Of a DNA stretch of 64,000 nt, positions 1 to 8,739 are shown piece after piece. Within the stretch, counting starts at the first letter, position 1. Every line of letters starts with the position of its first letter. The notes under the pieces were generated by a model. The model was not told the origin of the DNA and ran no database searches. It saw nothing but the letters and a program-made list of their open reading frames with translations. The position numbers were made by a program, and so were the translations under genes. Source of the DNA: Geminocystis sp. NIES-3709 (GTDB lineage: Bacteria > Cyanobacteriota > Cyanobacteriia > Cyanobacteriales > Cyanobacteriaceae); the NCBI RefSeq assembly GCF_001548115.1, contig NZ_AP014821.1, forward strand, positions 2,173,262-2,237,261, given 5' to 3'.

Positions 1-848
1 TGATTAATAAATTATATCAACGAAAGAAAAAAATATCCTTAGTTTCTCCTTCTCAACAGATTTTACCCTCCGAAGATGAAGATATATCTTATCAACTACA
101 ATTATTTTTAGAAAGCAAAGGAATCAAAATTTATCTTAATAGTAAGAGTAATGCTTTTGGAATCGATCGAAGGAAGGAAAATGACAACATGAAAACATTG
201 CGAGTCACAACTAAAAATTTGTGGGGAGAGGAGACACTGGAATTGACAAAATTAGGTATAAAAAATAATGAAGGTAAAATAGAAGTTAACTCAAAATTGC
301 AAACTAGACATCAGCAAATCTATGCTTGTGGAGATTTATTAGGAGGATATTATTTAGATTCTTTGATTAAATATGAAGCTAAAATTGCTGTTAATAATGG
401 TTTATTTTTTCCTTATCAAAAAATTAAGTATAATGAGATTCCTTATACCTTAAACACAAATCCCTCTATTCATCGATTAGGATATACCGAAAAACAGGCT
501 AGATTTTTGTTGTCTGAAAGAATCAAAGTATTAAAAGTATTCTGTCTTTTAAAAACTCTAACAAATTGGGATCAAGATGTCACTTTTATTAAGATTATAT
601 TAGATAAAAATAACTACATATTAGGATTTCATTCTTTCGGTTTTGGTGTCGAAGAAGTGATAACAGCTATAACTTTTATTAAAAAGAAAAATTTATCTTT
701 GAGTTATTTATTTAAAATCAGTTTTAGTAATAATAATTCTTATAAATTAATCGAAGAAATTGATAAATGTTGGAAAAAAGAAAATCAGAGACAACATCAG
801 ATTATACTAGACTTAGCAGAAACATTTTTTATCTGGAAACGTTCTTAA
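1..848 (+). CDS. Pyridine nucleotide-disulfide oxidoreductase, C-terminal part (truncated by window edge)
   Basis: The reading frame is open from base 3, so the gene begins upstream of the window; the ATG at 189 is internal. The residues before it (SPSQQILPSEDEDIS, then LESKGIKIYLNS) match the stretch in FAD/NAD disulfide oxidoreductases that leads into the second half of the NAD domain. QIYACGDLLGGYYLDSL is the FAD-binding 'ACGD' motif near the flavin ribityl chain, followed by a dimerisation-like domain. The family includes mercuric reductase and dihydrolipoamide dehydrogenase. The redox-active Cys pair would lie outside the window, so the substrate cannot be named. The C-terminal domain looks divergent and Lys/Asn-rich. 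tmk follows after 7 nt, so the two are probably co-transcribed. Confidence 0.75.
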   Translation, partial: INKLYQRKKKISLVSPSQQILPSEDEDISYQLQLFLESKGIKIYLNSKSNAFGIDRRKENDNMKTLRVTTKNLWGEETLELTKLGIKNNEGKIEVNSKLQTRHQQIYACGDLLGGYYLDSLIKYEAKIAVNNGLFFPYQKIKYNEIPYTLNTNPSIHRLGYTEKQARFLLSERIKVLKVFCLLKTLTNWDQDVTFIKIILDKNNYILGFHSFGFGVEEVITAITFIKKKNLSLSYLFKISFSNNNSYKLIEEIDKCWKKENQRQHQIILDLAETFFIWKRS

Positions 849-855
849 TTTTATT

Positions 856-1500
856 ATGCTTAATACAGTAGAAAAACAAGGTTATTTTATTGTTTTAGAA
901 GGAATAGATGGAGCAGGTAGTACTACTCAAGCTGAGTTTTTACAAGATTATTTTTTAAAAAAAGACCAAAAGGTTATTATTAGTCCTGAACCTTCCAATG
1001 GCAAAATAGGTAAGCTATTAAGAGAATTTTTAGGTCATCAAAATCCATTTCCTAATCAAGATTTATATGATCAACAAATGGCTTATTTATTTGCAGCCGA
1101 TCGACATTATCACTTGTACAATAATATTGATGGGGTGAAAAAATTAACGGCAGAAAATACCCATATTATAACTACTAGATATTATTTTTCATCTCTTGCT
1201 TATAATGCTAAAACAGAGAAAGAATTTGAGTTTGTCAGTTTATTAAATAAAGATTTTCCTCCACCAGATTTTTTAATTTATCTTGATATTCCTGTGGATG
1301 TTGCTTTAAAAAGAATTATCGATCGAGGTATACTAGAAATCTATGAAACAAAAGAAAAATTAACCCAAGTAAAAAATAATTTTGAAAGAATTTTAAATAA
1401 CTATCCCTATAACTATTTAAGAATTGATGCAACAAAAAGTAGGGAGGAAATTCATCAAAAAATAATAGACTTTCTTTTTCCCTCAATTAAGAAATATTAA
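856..1500 (+). CDS. tmk: Thymidylate kinase (variant P-loop)
   Basis: 214 residues, the usual length for dTMP kinase, which phosphorylates dTMP to dTDP for DNA synthesis. The N-terminus FIVLEGIDGAGSTTQ is the family P-loop, but the expected Lys (GxGKTTQ) is Ser here. The next motif is EPSNGKIGKLLREFL where the classical family has EPGGT. DRHYHL supplies the conserved DR, RYYFSSLAYN resembles the dTMP-binding motif, and DFLIYLDIPVDVALKRI is the usual strand before the lid. It starts 7 nt after the upstream oxidoreductase gene. The assignment to the dTMP kinase fold is firm; the lysine-less subtype may differ in substrate or kinetics. Confidence 0.85.
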   Translation: MLNTVEKQGYFIVLEGIDGAGSTTQAEFLQDYFLKKDQKVIISPEPSNGKIGKLLREFLGHQNPFPNQDLYDQQMAYLFAADRHYHLYNNIDGVKKLTAENTHIITTRYYFSSLAYNAKTEKEFEFVSLLNKDFPPPDFLIYLDIPVDVALKRIIDRGILEIYETKEKLTQVKNNFERILNNYPYNYLRIDATKSREEIHQKIIDFLFPSIKKY

Positions 1501-1597
1501 TTACAAAAAATTTTGATACCATTCTCTCAGTAAAGTATTTCTGTACTTATTATTAACACGAAGATTGAGTTCTTGATTTATAAGTATTTCTTCTGTC

Positions 1598-1618
1598 TCC
1601 TACCTCCTATTTCCTACC
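1598..1618. repeat. Heptamer repeat, TCCTAnn x3
   Basis: Three in-phase heptamers: TCCTACC, TCCTATT, TCCTACC. This resembles the short tandemly repeated repetitive (STRR) sequences known from cyanobacteria. Confidence 0.55.
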
Positions 1619-1678
1619 CTCACCAAAAAACTTTTTCAGCAAAGTCTAATTAATCTGAGTTTGATAAAAGAATTCTTG

Positions 1679-1714
1679 AGGTTAATAGGTTTCAGGTGAC
1701 AGGTTGCAGGTTAA
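1679..1714. repeat. Heptamer repeat, AGGTnnn
   Basis: AGGTTAA, one spacer base, then AGGTTTC, AGGTGAC, AGGTTGC and AGGTTAA in phase. Same AGGT family as at 32303 and 58180, and in the opposite orientation at 1794 and 46433. Confidence 0.6.
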
Positions 1715-1793
1715 CAATTTCTTTGTTTAGATCAATTAATTACTTAATTTAATTTTGATAAAATCAATTTGAACAACTTTTTCACTAATTATT

Positions 1794-1814
1794 TACCTGA
1801 TACCTGATACCTTA
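1794..1814. repeat. Heptamer repeat, TACCTnA x3
   Basis: TACCTGA, TACCTGA, TACCTTA in phase; the reverse complement belongs to the AGGTnnn class. With the array at 1679-1714 it forms inverted flanks around about 80 bases. Confidence 0.55.
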
Positions 1815-1834
1815 TCTTAACCGATAATTTTATG

Positions 1835-1851
1835 TCGAACTGAGGTTAATT
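1835..1851. repeat. 17-bp dispersed repeat, copy 1
   Basis: TCGAACTGAGGTTAATT occurs here and, as a perfect reverse complement, at 41664-41680 upstream of kaiA. Shorter relatives with core ACTGAGGTTA lie at 16112-16125 and 27900-27913. This copy overlaps the stop codon of the adjacent hydroxylase gene. Confidence 0.5.
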
Positions 1852-3084
1852 GTTAATCGCCATCGGTTTACGCCCTTTTAAGCCTGTCATTAACTTTAAG
1901 GCGAAAAGTTTTAAAGGTTGAATATGTCTCATCATCAATAACCCTAAACGGCGGATAGCGATAACGGGTAATAGATTACTAGAGAATAATCTATCTAAGA
2001 AATCGGTAAAACCTAAAATTGCTAAATTTTCTTGTTTTCGCCAGTTATTATAGTGATTTAATACCATTAAATCTCCGATGTCTTTTCCCTGACGAGAAGC
2101 TATTGTTAAAACTTCTGCTAAAGCGGCAGCATCTCGAATACCTAAGTTTAAACCTTGTCCCCCTACAGGATGACAACAATGAGCCGCATCACCAATTAGC
2201 GCCACTCTAGGTTTAACATAAGTCTCACTTTGCATCAATTGTACTGGAAATAGATTTCGATCGCTAACTAATTCTAATGTACCTAACAAACCTTCAGTAT
2301 GATGTTCAAGACGAGAGATAAATTCAGATACAGGTAAAGATTGTAACTCTTTTGCGATGGCATGAGGAGCGCTCCACACGATTTGACAACGATTATCTGG
2401 TAACGGAAGAATACCCATAGGGCCAGTTTCCCAAAAACGTTCAAAAGCAGTATCATTAGTCTTAGCTGAGTGTTTGATAGTAAAAGCAACACAAGATTGC
2501 CAATATTTCCAGCCACGAGTTTTAATGTTTGCCTGTTGTCTAATATAGGATTTTGCACCATCAGCACCCACAATTAGCTTAGTTTCGAGAACTATTTCCT
2601 CTTGCTTATAATTGACTTTGACTATATCATAAGAATCTTTTTTATCTATACCAATGACACGGGCATTTTCTAACCACGTAATATCAGGAGATTTTAAACT
2701 TGAGTTTTGTAAGGCTGATAAAATATAAGAATGTTCGCCCACATAACCTAAATAATCGGTTTTTAAATCTTCGGTTTTAAATTTAACTATCAGAGGGGAA
2801 AAAGCATCACTGAGACGAATGTATTTAAATTTACCGATATAAGGAAAAATATCATCCCAAACCCCAATACCATCAAGAATTTTACTGCTTAAAATCGATA
2901 ACGCATAGGCTTGTTTTCGACTCTTAGCTTGAGTTAAAGTTTGAGTTTCAATGATGGCGATTTTCAACCCTGTATCTTTCAACGCCACCGCTAAAGTTGT
3001 ACCAACAATACCACCACCAACAATTACTAAATCATATTTTTGATTAACAGATACATTTGTTATAGAAGATGGTTCTTGATTCAT
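1846..3084 (-). CDS. FAD-dependent hydroxylase, UbiH/UbiF/COQ6 family
   Basis: 412 residues. The Rossmann FAD motif VIVGGGIVGTTLAVAL is at about residues 20-35, the middle GADGAKSYIRQ motif at about 173, and the second FAD motif ALIGDAAHCCHPVGGQGLNLG at about 293-315. All three are diagnostic of the UbiH/UbiF/COQ6 aromatic hydroxylase family. In cyanobacteria, which make plastoquinone, a homologous protein is usually annotated as 2-octaprenyl-6-methoxyphenol hydroxylase; the exact quinone step is not fixed by sequence. It is a single gene, convergent with tmk. Confidence 0.85.
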   Translation of the reverse strand: MNQEPSSITNVSVNQKYDLVIVGGGIVGTTLAVALKDTGLKIAIIETQTLTQAKSRKQAYALSILSSKILDGIGVWDDIFPYIGKFKYIRLSDAFSPLIVKFKTEDLKTDYLGYVGEHSYILSALQNSSLKSPDITWLENARVIGIDKKDSYDIVKVNYKQEEIVLETKLIVGADGAKSYIRQQANIKTRGWKYWQSCVAFTIKHSAKTNDTAFERFWETGPMGILPLPDNRCQIVWSAPHAIAKELQSLPVSEFISRLEHHTEGLLGTLELVSDRNLFPVQLMQSETYVKPRVALIGDAAHCCHPVGGQGLNLGIRDAAALAEVLTIASRQGKDIGDLMVLNHYNNWRKQENLAILGFTDFLDRLFSSNLLPVIAIRRLGLLMMRHIQPLKLFALKLMTGLKGRKPMAINN

Positions 3085-3314
3085 AGATTAATAAGAATAG
3101 GATAATTTCGCCGAACGAGTGATTTAAACAAATTAATTACTTAATATATCTTAACACTCATTTATTTTCCTCTCCTTATTTCTTTTGGATGACACATACT
3201 AATTTATTTATTGTAGTTTTAACGATATTTATTTTTTGTGTCTCCCAGAGAGGTAGGAACAATGTTCTACCCCTACTATCTCCTACTTTTATGAAAAGAC
3301 TTTTTCAGCAGATT

Positions 3315-5489
3315 TTATTTAATAAATAACATTTCCTGATAAGTAGGTAAAGGCCACAACTCGTCAGCAATTTCAGCTTCTAAAGCATCTGCATATTTGC
3401 GAACTCCATCCATCAACGATCGAATGGTTTTAGCATAATATTGAAGGTGAGCTTCGGTACTGTCAAAATCATGTTTAGTAAGTGCATCACTTAATTTATG
3501 AATTTCTGCCATCATAGAATCTGCTAACTCGGCAACGGTTTTAACGGTGGTTTTATCAACTTCGATGCCTATATTTTGCAAACTCGCCATAGTAGAAGTC
3601 AGGTTAGATAAATACTTCATTGCCGAAGGATAAATAGTCGTTTTTGCCATGCTAATAACTAATTTAGCCTCAACTTCGATCGAGAGTAGATATTGCTCTG
3701 CATAAACTTCAAAACGGCTTTCTAATTCGACGGGGGAAAGTACACCTGTTTTTTCAAACAATTCCTCAATATATTTTTCTCTTAACACAGGTAAAGCATC
3801 AGCAGTGGTAGGTAAATTAGCCAAACCTCTTTCCTCTACTGCCATTTTATGCCATTCGGAAGAATAACCATTACCGCCAAAAACAACGTTCCCGTGTTTA
3901 TCCATGATTTCCTTGAGGATTTTCTCGATCGCAGTATTTAAGTCTACGCCTTTGCTTAATTCCGCTTCTAATTCTTCAGCAATCCAATTTAAAGAGTCCG
4001 CTAAGATGGTATTCATCGCCACAAGAGGCCCTGCTACCGATTGTCCTGAACCCACAGCACGAAACTCGAAACGATTGCCAGTAAAAGCAAAGGGAGATGT
4101 ACGATTTCTGTCACCCGGATCCATGGGAATCTCTGGCAAAGTATCGACACCGATATTCATAGTTTGGGCGGCTTTTGAACCTTTGATTTCTCCATTACGG
4201 ATTTGCTCAAATACATCCTCTAATTGTGAACCTAAATACACAGACATAATAGCAGGAGGAGCTTCATTAGCACCAAGACGATGATCATTACTAGCCGTAG
4301 CTACAACTGCTCTTAAAAGAGGCCCATATTTATGAACACCTCGAATTACCGCACCACAGAAAACCAAAAATTGTGCATTAGCGTGGGGTGTATCACCCGG
4401 ATCTAATAAGTTACCTTGAGTAGCATTGCCCACAGACCAGTTAACGTGCTTACCTGAACCATTAATACCTGCAAAGGGTTTCTCATGAAGTAAACAGATA
4501 AAACCATGTTTTTTCGCCATTTTACGCAAAATTGTCATAGTTAACTGCTGATGATCTGTTGCAACATTAGCCGCTTCAAAAAAGGGTGCAAGTTCAAATT
4601 GTCCGGGCGCGACTTCATTATGACGAGTTTTAGCGGGAATCCCTAAACGGTACATAGATTCTTCCACATCCTGCATAAACACCTGTACTCTTTCTGGAAT
4701 AGCACCGAAGTAATGATCATCAAATTCCTGTCCTTTCGCCGAGGGTTTACCAAATAAAGTTCTTCCTGCTAACAGTAAATCTGGACGACTATGGGCAAAG
4801 TTGGCATCTACTAAAAAATATTCTTGTTCCGCTCCACAACTGGAATTGACGGGGGCTATATCTTTATGTCCTAATAATTTTAATACTTTACGAGCGGCCT
4901 TATTCATAGCAGCATTCGATCGAAGTAGAGGAGTTTTTTTGTCTAATGCTTCCCCTGTCCAAGAAACAAATACAGTAGGGATACAAAGAGTCACACCATT
5001 ATCAGTTTCCATCACATAGGCAGGACTGGTGACATCCCATGCAGTATAGCCTCTAGCTTCAAAAGTCGATCGAATACCACCATTAGGGAAAGATGAGCCA
5101 TCGGGTTCGCCTTTTACCAAAACTTTACCAGCAAATTCAGAAATAACAGAGCCGTCACCTTGCACTGAGACAAAACCATCATGTTTTTCAGCAGTGGAGT
5201 TAGTGAGAGGATAAAAAACGTGGGCGTAGTAAAGAGCTTTTTTCGAGATTGCCCAGTCTCTCATAGCTGTCGCCACCACATCGGCGATCGAAACGTCAAG
5301 AGGTTCGCCAGTTTGGATGGTTTTTTTTAGAGATTTAAAAATATCTTTAGGGAGGCATTCTTGCATTTTACTCAAAGTAAATACATCTTTTGCCCACATA
5401 TCTTCTAGCCGTTTGGGAGTATTAAACGGTTTGATTTCTCGATTTGTGATTTGGCTAATAGCTTGAACCCGTGAATTATTTCCGCTCAT
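3315..5489 (-). CDS. glnN: Glutamine synthetase type III
   Basis: 724 residues, the length of GSIII rather than the ~470 of GSI. It makes glutamine from glutamate, ammonium and ATP in the cytosol. The GSIII features are visible: [13 protein letters not shown] (glutamate/metal-binding), [26 protein letters not shown], and the long C-terminal helical region unique to type III. In cyanobacteria glnN is typically induced by nitrogen starvation through NtcA. I looked for GTA-N8-TAC in the ~180 bases upstream and saw no match, so the control here is open. It lies directly downstream of an RTX gene on the same strand, with a 183-nt gap. Confidence 0.96.
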   Translation of the reverse strand: MSGNNSRVQAISQITNREIKPFNTPKRLEDMWAKDVFTLSKMQECLPKDIFKSLKKTIQTGEPLDVSIADVVATAMRDWAISKKALYYAHVFYPLTNSTAEKHDGFVSVQGDGSVISEFAGKVLVKGEPDGSSFPNGGIRSTFEARGYTAWDVTSPAYVMETDNGVTLCIPTVFVSWTGEALDKKTPLLRSNAAMNKAARKVLKLLGHKDIAPVNSSCGAEQEYFLVDANFAHSRPDLLLAGRTLFGKPSAKGQEFDDHYFGAIPERVQVFMQDVEESMYRLGIPAKTRHNEVAPGQFELAPFFEAANVATDHQQLTMTILRKMAKKHGFICLLHEKPFAGINGSGKHVNWSVGNATQGNLLDPGDTPHANAQFLVFCGAVIRGVHKYGPLLRAVVATASNDHRLGANEAPPAIMSVYLGSQLEDVFEQIRNGEIKGSKAAQTMNIGVDTLPEIPMDPGDRNRTSPFAFTGNRFEFRAVGSGQSVAGPLVAMNTILADSLNWIAEELEAELSKGVDLNTAIEKILKEIMDKHGNVVFGGNGYSSEWHKMAVEERGLANLPTTADALPVLREKYIEELFEKTGVLSPVELESRFEVYAEQYLLSIEVEAKLVISMAKTTIYPSAMKYLSNLTSTMASLQNIGIEVDKTTVKTVAELADSMMAEIHKLSDALTKHDFDSTEAHLQYYAKTIRSLMDGVRKYADALEAEIADELWPLPTYQEMLFIK

Positions 5490-5648
5490 AATTACTTTTT
5501 TTTGAGATAATACTTCACTCTAGTAACTAAGGGGTTTTGTAAAAGTCCATCAAGAACAATTTTATTGTCATTTTCGGATTAATAGATAAAGGTTAGATGA
5601 AAAAACACAGAATTGACTCCCATTGGATTGACCTTTTCAGGAGAAATT

Positions 5649-5662
5649 AAACCAATAGGTTT
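5649..5662. terminator. Small hairpin after the RTX gene
   Basis: AAACC-aata-GGTTT, a perfect 5-bp stem with a 4-nt loop, sits just downstream of the RTX gene stop codon. There is only a short T-rich tail, so terminator function is tentative. Confidence 0.25.
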
Positions 5663-5672
5663 ATTAAGTAGT

Positions 5673-7799
5673 TTAAATAACGAAAATATCTTGATTACTC
5701 ATGGTTGTTAAACCAGTATTTAAAGTCGCAATTTGTGTCGCCGCCGTTGCACCGCTACCATCGACATCAAAGAATAATCCGCCATTACTAGAGTTATAAA
5801 TGAAACGATCGCTTGAAGTAGTTGCTGATGAACCAATATGAAATTGATTGACGGGTAAAGTTCCCAAGGATAAACCACCACCAAAACCATTACGACGAAT
5901 CAAAATACTATCATCAGTAATGTTAAAATCGGTAATTCGATCGATTCCCTCATTAACAGAATTAAAGAGGAAGAAGTCAGTATTAATACCCCCAGTGAGA
6001 TTGTCATTTCCTAATCCACCTGTTAGAGTATCATTACCACCACGACCATTTAAAGTATCATTTCCATCACTACCGTTAAAACGATTATCATAGTTATTCC
6101 CTGTGAGACTATTATCAAGGGTGTTTCCTGTACCATTAAGATCTTCTGTTCCTTCTAAGATAAGATTATCTACATTATCAGTCAAAGTATAAGCAATGAT
6201 CGATCGAACTGTATCGATACCTTCGTTTAAGAATTCTACTACTCGATCGTTGGTATTATCTACATAAAAAATGTCGTCTCCCGTACCACCAATCATCGAA
6301 TCCTCACCAATACCACCGGTTAAAGTATCATTCCCACCACGACTATTTAGGGTATCATCTCCATCATTACCGTTAAAACGATTATCGAAGTTATTACCTG
6401 TGAGAACATTATCAAGGATATTTCCTGTTCCGTTACTATCTTCCGTACCTTCTAAGATAAGGTTTTCTACATTGTCAGTCAAAGTATAAGCAATAGTCGA
6501 TCGAACTGTATCGATACCTTCGTTTAAGAATTCTACTACTCGATCGTTGGTATTATCTACATAAAAAATGTCGTCTCCCGTACCACCAATCATCGAATCC
6601 TCACCAATACCACCGGTTAAAGTATCATTCCCACCACGACCATTTAAGGTATCATCTCCACCACTGCCGTTAAAACGATTATCAAAGTTATTACCTGTGA
6701 GAACATTATCAAGGATATTTCCTGTTCCGTTACTATCTTCCGTACCTTGTAGAATTAGATTTTCTACATTGATAGTCAAAGTATAGCTAATATCCGATCG
6801 AACTGTATCAATACCACCAATACTAGCAAAAGTGTTAGTTTCATTTACCACATCTGTAGCAATGTCAACATAATAAAGATCTGAACCATCACCACCCATC
6901 ATATTATCAACACCCTTACCTCCGTTCAGAATATCATTACCAACACCACCAGTAAAAGTATCATTTCCTGCCCCACCTGTTATGGTGTCATTACCTTTAC
7001 CTCCATTGACACTATAATTACCTGAAGTGGTAGGAAAAATAGTAACTTTATCATTACCGTCTCCTGTATTAATTATATTCGTCGCACTGGTTGTTGATGC
7101 AGTTATAATGTCTGAACCTGAACCAGTTGTAATAATTTGTTTCCCGGCGGAGGATATTGCTTTTACGACAACGTCATTGATACTCGTACTGGTTATAGTT
7201 TGTGCTCCTCCAGCAGATGTAGCTGTCACCTCAGTAAGATTTACACCATTACCACTACCATCACCAATAGTCTGCGCACCAGCACCAGTAGTGGTTGCAA
7301 AAACTGTGTTAAGACCAACACCTTTAATATTTAGTGCTCCTGCACCAGATATTGCTTCTACGGTAGTAGCACCTGAACCCGTTACAATATTTTGAGCACC
7401 AGCCCCAGATGTTGTTTTGAGTGTAGCAACACCAGTGAAAGTTGTCATGGTAATGTCGATCGCACCTGCTCCAGAAGTTGTTGTTGTTAATTCTACGCCG
7501 TTAGATGCGAATGCAGTTTGAAAATTAACACCCGTCGTAATAGTTTGTGCGCCATTACCCGTCGTATTAATCTCGATATTTTCAATATTTTTTAGATTAG
7601 TCCATAGATTATCTGGTGGTGTGATGGCAACATCCAAAAGATGGTCAAGATGTAGTGTATCTATGCCTTTATCACCATTGAGAAAATCGTTTGCACCAAA
7701 TGTATCGGTTACGGCACCATCATAAGTCCCATTAAATGTATCATTACCCGTGGTGCCAATAAGATTATCCCCGTTGATAGTTAGCGTATAAGTAGCCAT
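5673..7799 (-). CDS. RTX/hemolysin-type calcium-binding protein with adhesin-like N-terminus
   Basis: 708 residues. Residues about 1-60 hold a short RTX-like start (DNLIGTTGNDTFNG). Residues about 80-265 are Thr/Ser/Gly-rich with recurring TTSGAGAQ-type units, as in beta-helical S-layer or adhesin proteins. From about 270 come nonapeptide RTX repeats (GGxGNDxLxGG) interleaved with three copies of a YYVD...DTVRS...NVENLIL...GTGN unit. The last ~95 residues (ITDF..DDSILIRRNGFGGG to the end) closely match the end of the 1751-residue protein at 34179. RTX proteins bind Ca2+ outside the cell and usually leave by type I secretion; no signal peptide is visible, as expected. The start is supported by GGAG upstream. 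No secretion genes are nearby. Confidence 0.85.
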   Translation of the reverse strand: MATYTLTINGDNLIGTTGNDTFNGTYDGAVTDTFGANDFLNGDKGIDTLHLDHLLDVAITPPDNLWTNLKNIENIEINTTGNGAQTITTGVNFQTAFASNGVELTTTTSGAGAIDITMTTFTGVATLKTTSGAGAQNIVTGSGATTVEAISGAGALNIKGVGLNTVFATTTGAGAQTIGDGSGNGVNLTEVTATSAGGAQTITSTSINDVVVKAISSAGKQIITTGSGSDIITASTTSATNIINTGDGNDKVTIFPTTSGNYSVNGGKGNDTITGGAGNDTFTGGVGNDILNGGKGVDNMMGGDGSDLYYVDIATDVVNETNTFASIGGIDTVRSDISYTLTINVENLILQGTEDSNGTGNILDNVLTGNNFDNRFNGSGGDDTLNGRGGNDTLTGGIGEDSMIGGTGDDIFYVDNTNDRVVEFLNEGIDTVRSTIAYTLTDNVENLILEGTEDSNGTGNILDNVLTGNNFDNRFNGNDGDDTLNSRGGNDTLTGGIGEDSMIGGTGDDIFYVDNTNDRVVEFLNEGIDTVRSIIAYTLTDNVDNLILEGTEDLNGTGNTLDNSLTGNNYDNRFNGSDGNDTLNGRGGNDTLTGGLGNDNLTGGINTDFFLFNSVNEGIDRITDFNITDDSILIRRNGFGGGLSLGTLPVNQFHIGSSATTSSDRFIYNSSNGGLFFDVDGSGATAATQIATLNTGLTTMSNQDIFVI
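6239..6832 (-). repeat. Near-identical 297-bp tandem repeat inside the RTX gene
   Basis: The segment starting at 6239 recurs 297 bases later at 6536, nearly base for base over about 250 bases, including synonymous positions. The unit equals 99 codons, so the frame is kept. This points to recent tandem duplication or gene conversion. Confidence 0.8.
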
Positions 7800-8739
7800 G
7801 ATCTTTTCTCCAATTCAGTAATATTTTTTACCCTATAGTGAAGGTAAAAATTTAGTTTAAGGCTTCCATTCTTGTGCCCGATAATTTACTTTTTTTATGG
7901 ATTCAGATTGATGGGTGAACTGAAAATTTAAGTAAATGTAACTATATGAATAGTATATCATTATTTATCTTAATTTAACGAAAAAAAAGAATACTATAGA
8001 TATTTTATTGCTTTATATATTATTAAGAATACAAAAAATGAAAAGATTATAAGTTGACAAAAAAGCTATGAAAATAGAAGCTATAATAATGTTTAGTCCT
8101 AGTTAAGATACTTTTTAATAATATTTTTTAATATATAATTTTGAAAAAAGTTTAATTTAAAATATTTATCAACTAATAAAAATATAGTTTTGAACATGAT
8201 TTTAATTTTATAAATTTTTTATTCAAGACTAAAATAGTTTATAATTTCTCTAGTTTTTTTTATTTCATATAATTATCTACATACTTTTTCTAAATTATTT
8301 ATAAATCTTTTTTTTCGGGATTTTGAGATTATTTATATTCTATTTCTACTCAGACACCGCCCTTTATCTTTACCAATTTTCTTTGATAAGCTAGTTTGCA
8401 TTTAAGTAGAATGGGTAGGGAAAAGGGAAGAGTTAAGAATTTGAGAAATTTTTAAGGATTAGGAAAAAATGTAAGTTAAATGCGTCTTAACGGTACTTTG
8501 AAAAATTTTGGTGCAAAAATAGCTTCAAATACAGTCAGAGTAAGGGATTTAGGTAGAAGCCATAAAAACGGCTGAAACTCTTGGTATAAAAGGAAAAGTT
8601 ATCGTGCGCTCTGCGTGCCTTTGGCATCGATGTAAAATCTTTGATTTATAACGATTTGAGACTCATAGTTTAATATTTTTAGTTTAAGTACCGTTAACTT
8701 AGAATTGACGCTCTGATTTAGTTAGGTAAAATTTGTTGA
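7800..8739. other. Gene-free 0.9 kb spacer with inverted repeats
   Basis: There is no plausible coding ORF on either strand. Bases 7900-8400 are extremely AT-rich. The 8400-8710 part has a more normal composition and contains a 12-bp inverted repeat (8487-8498 and 8685-8696), a small AGCC/GGCT hairpin near 8550 and a TGCC-ttt-GGCA hairpin near 8620. This could be a decayed small mobile element or a non-coding transcript; the sequence does not decide. RTX gene promoter elements on the minus strand would lie in the first few hundred bases. Confidence 0.5.
8487..8696. repeat. 12-bp inverted repeat pair (possible remnant element)
   Basis: TTAACGGTACTT at 8487-8498 is the exact reverse complement of AAGTACCGTTAA at 8685-8696. 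The right arm, extended to TTTAAGTACCG, also occurs at 39721-39731. About 190 bases lie between the arms, with no transposase ORF. Confidence 0.4.

Larger units (their letters stand above)
1501..1845. other. Intergenic region rich in short repeats
   Basis: Lies between tmk and the convergent hydroxylase gene. I see no credible ORF. It holds three heptamer arrays (listed separately), a fragment reading CCCTCACCAAAAAACTTTTT that resembles one near 46480, and at its end the 17-mer shared with the kaiA upstream region. It reads as an accumulation site for dispersed repeats. Confidence 0.6.

Noticed and set aside
1698-1830. Possible CRISPR array
   Set aside because: Repeats are 7 bases without spacers; the pattern is of tandem heptamers.
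5490-5672. NtcA site upstream of glnN
   Set aside because: No GTA-N8-TAC was found in this gap on either strand by eye.
5848-6786. Plus-strand ORFs rich in Pro/Val/Leu opposite the RTX gene
   Set aside because: They are the antisense frames of RTX repeats; composition and periodicity follow the real gene.
8400-8739. Possible broken transposase gene
   Set aside because: No frame shows transposase motifs; only the inverted repeat remains as support, so no mobile element is called.
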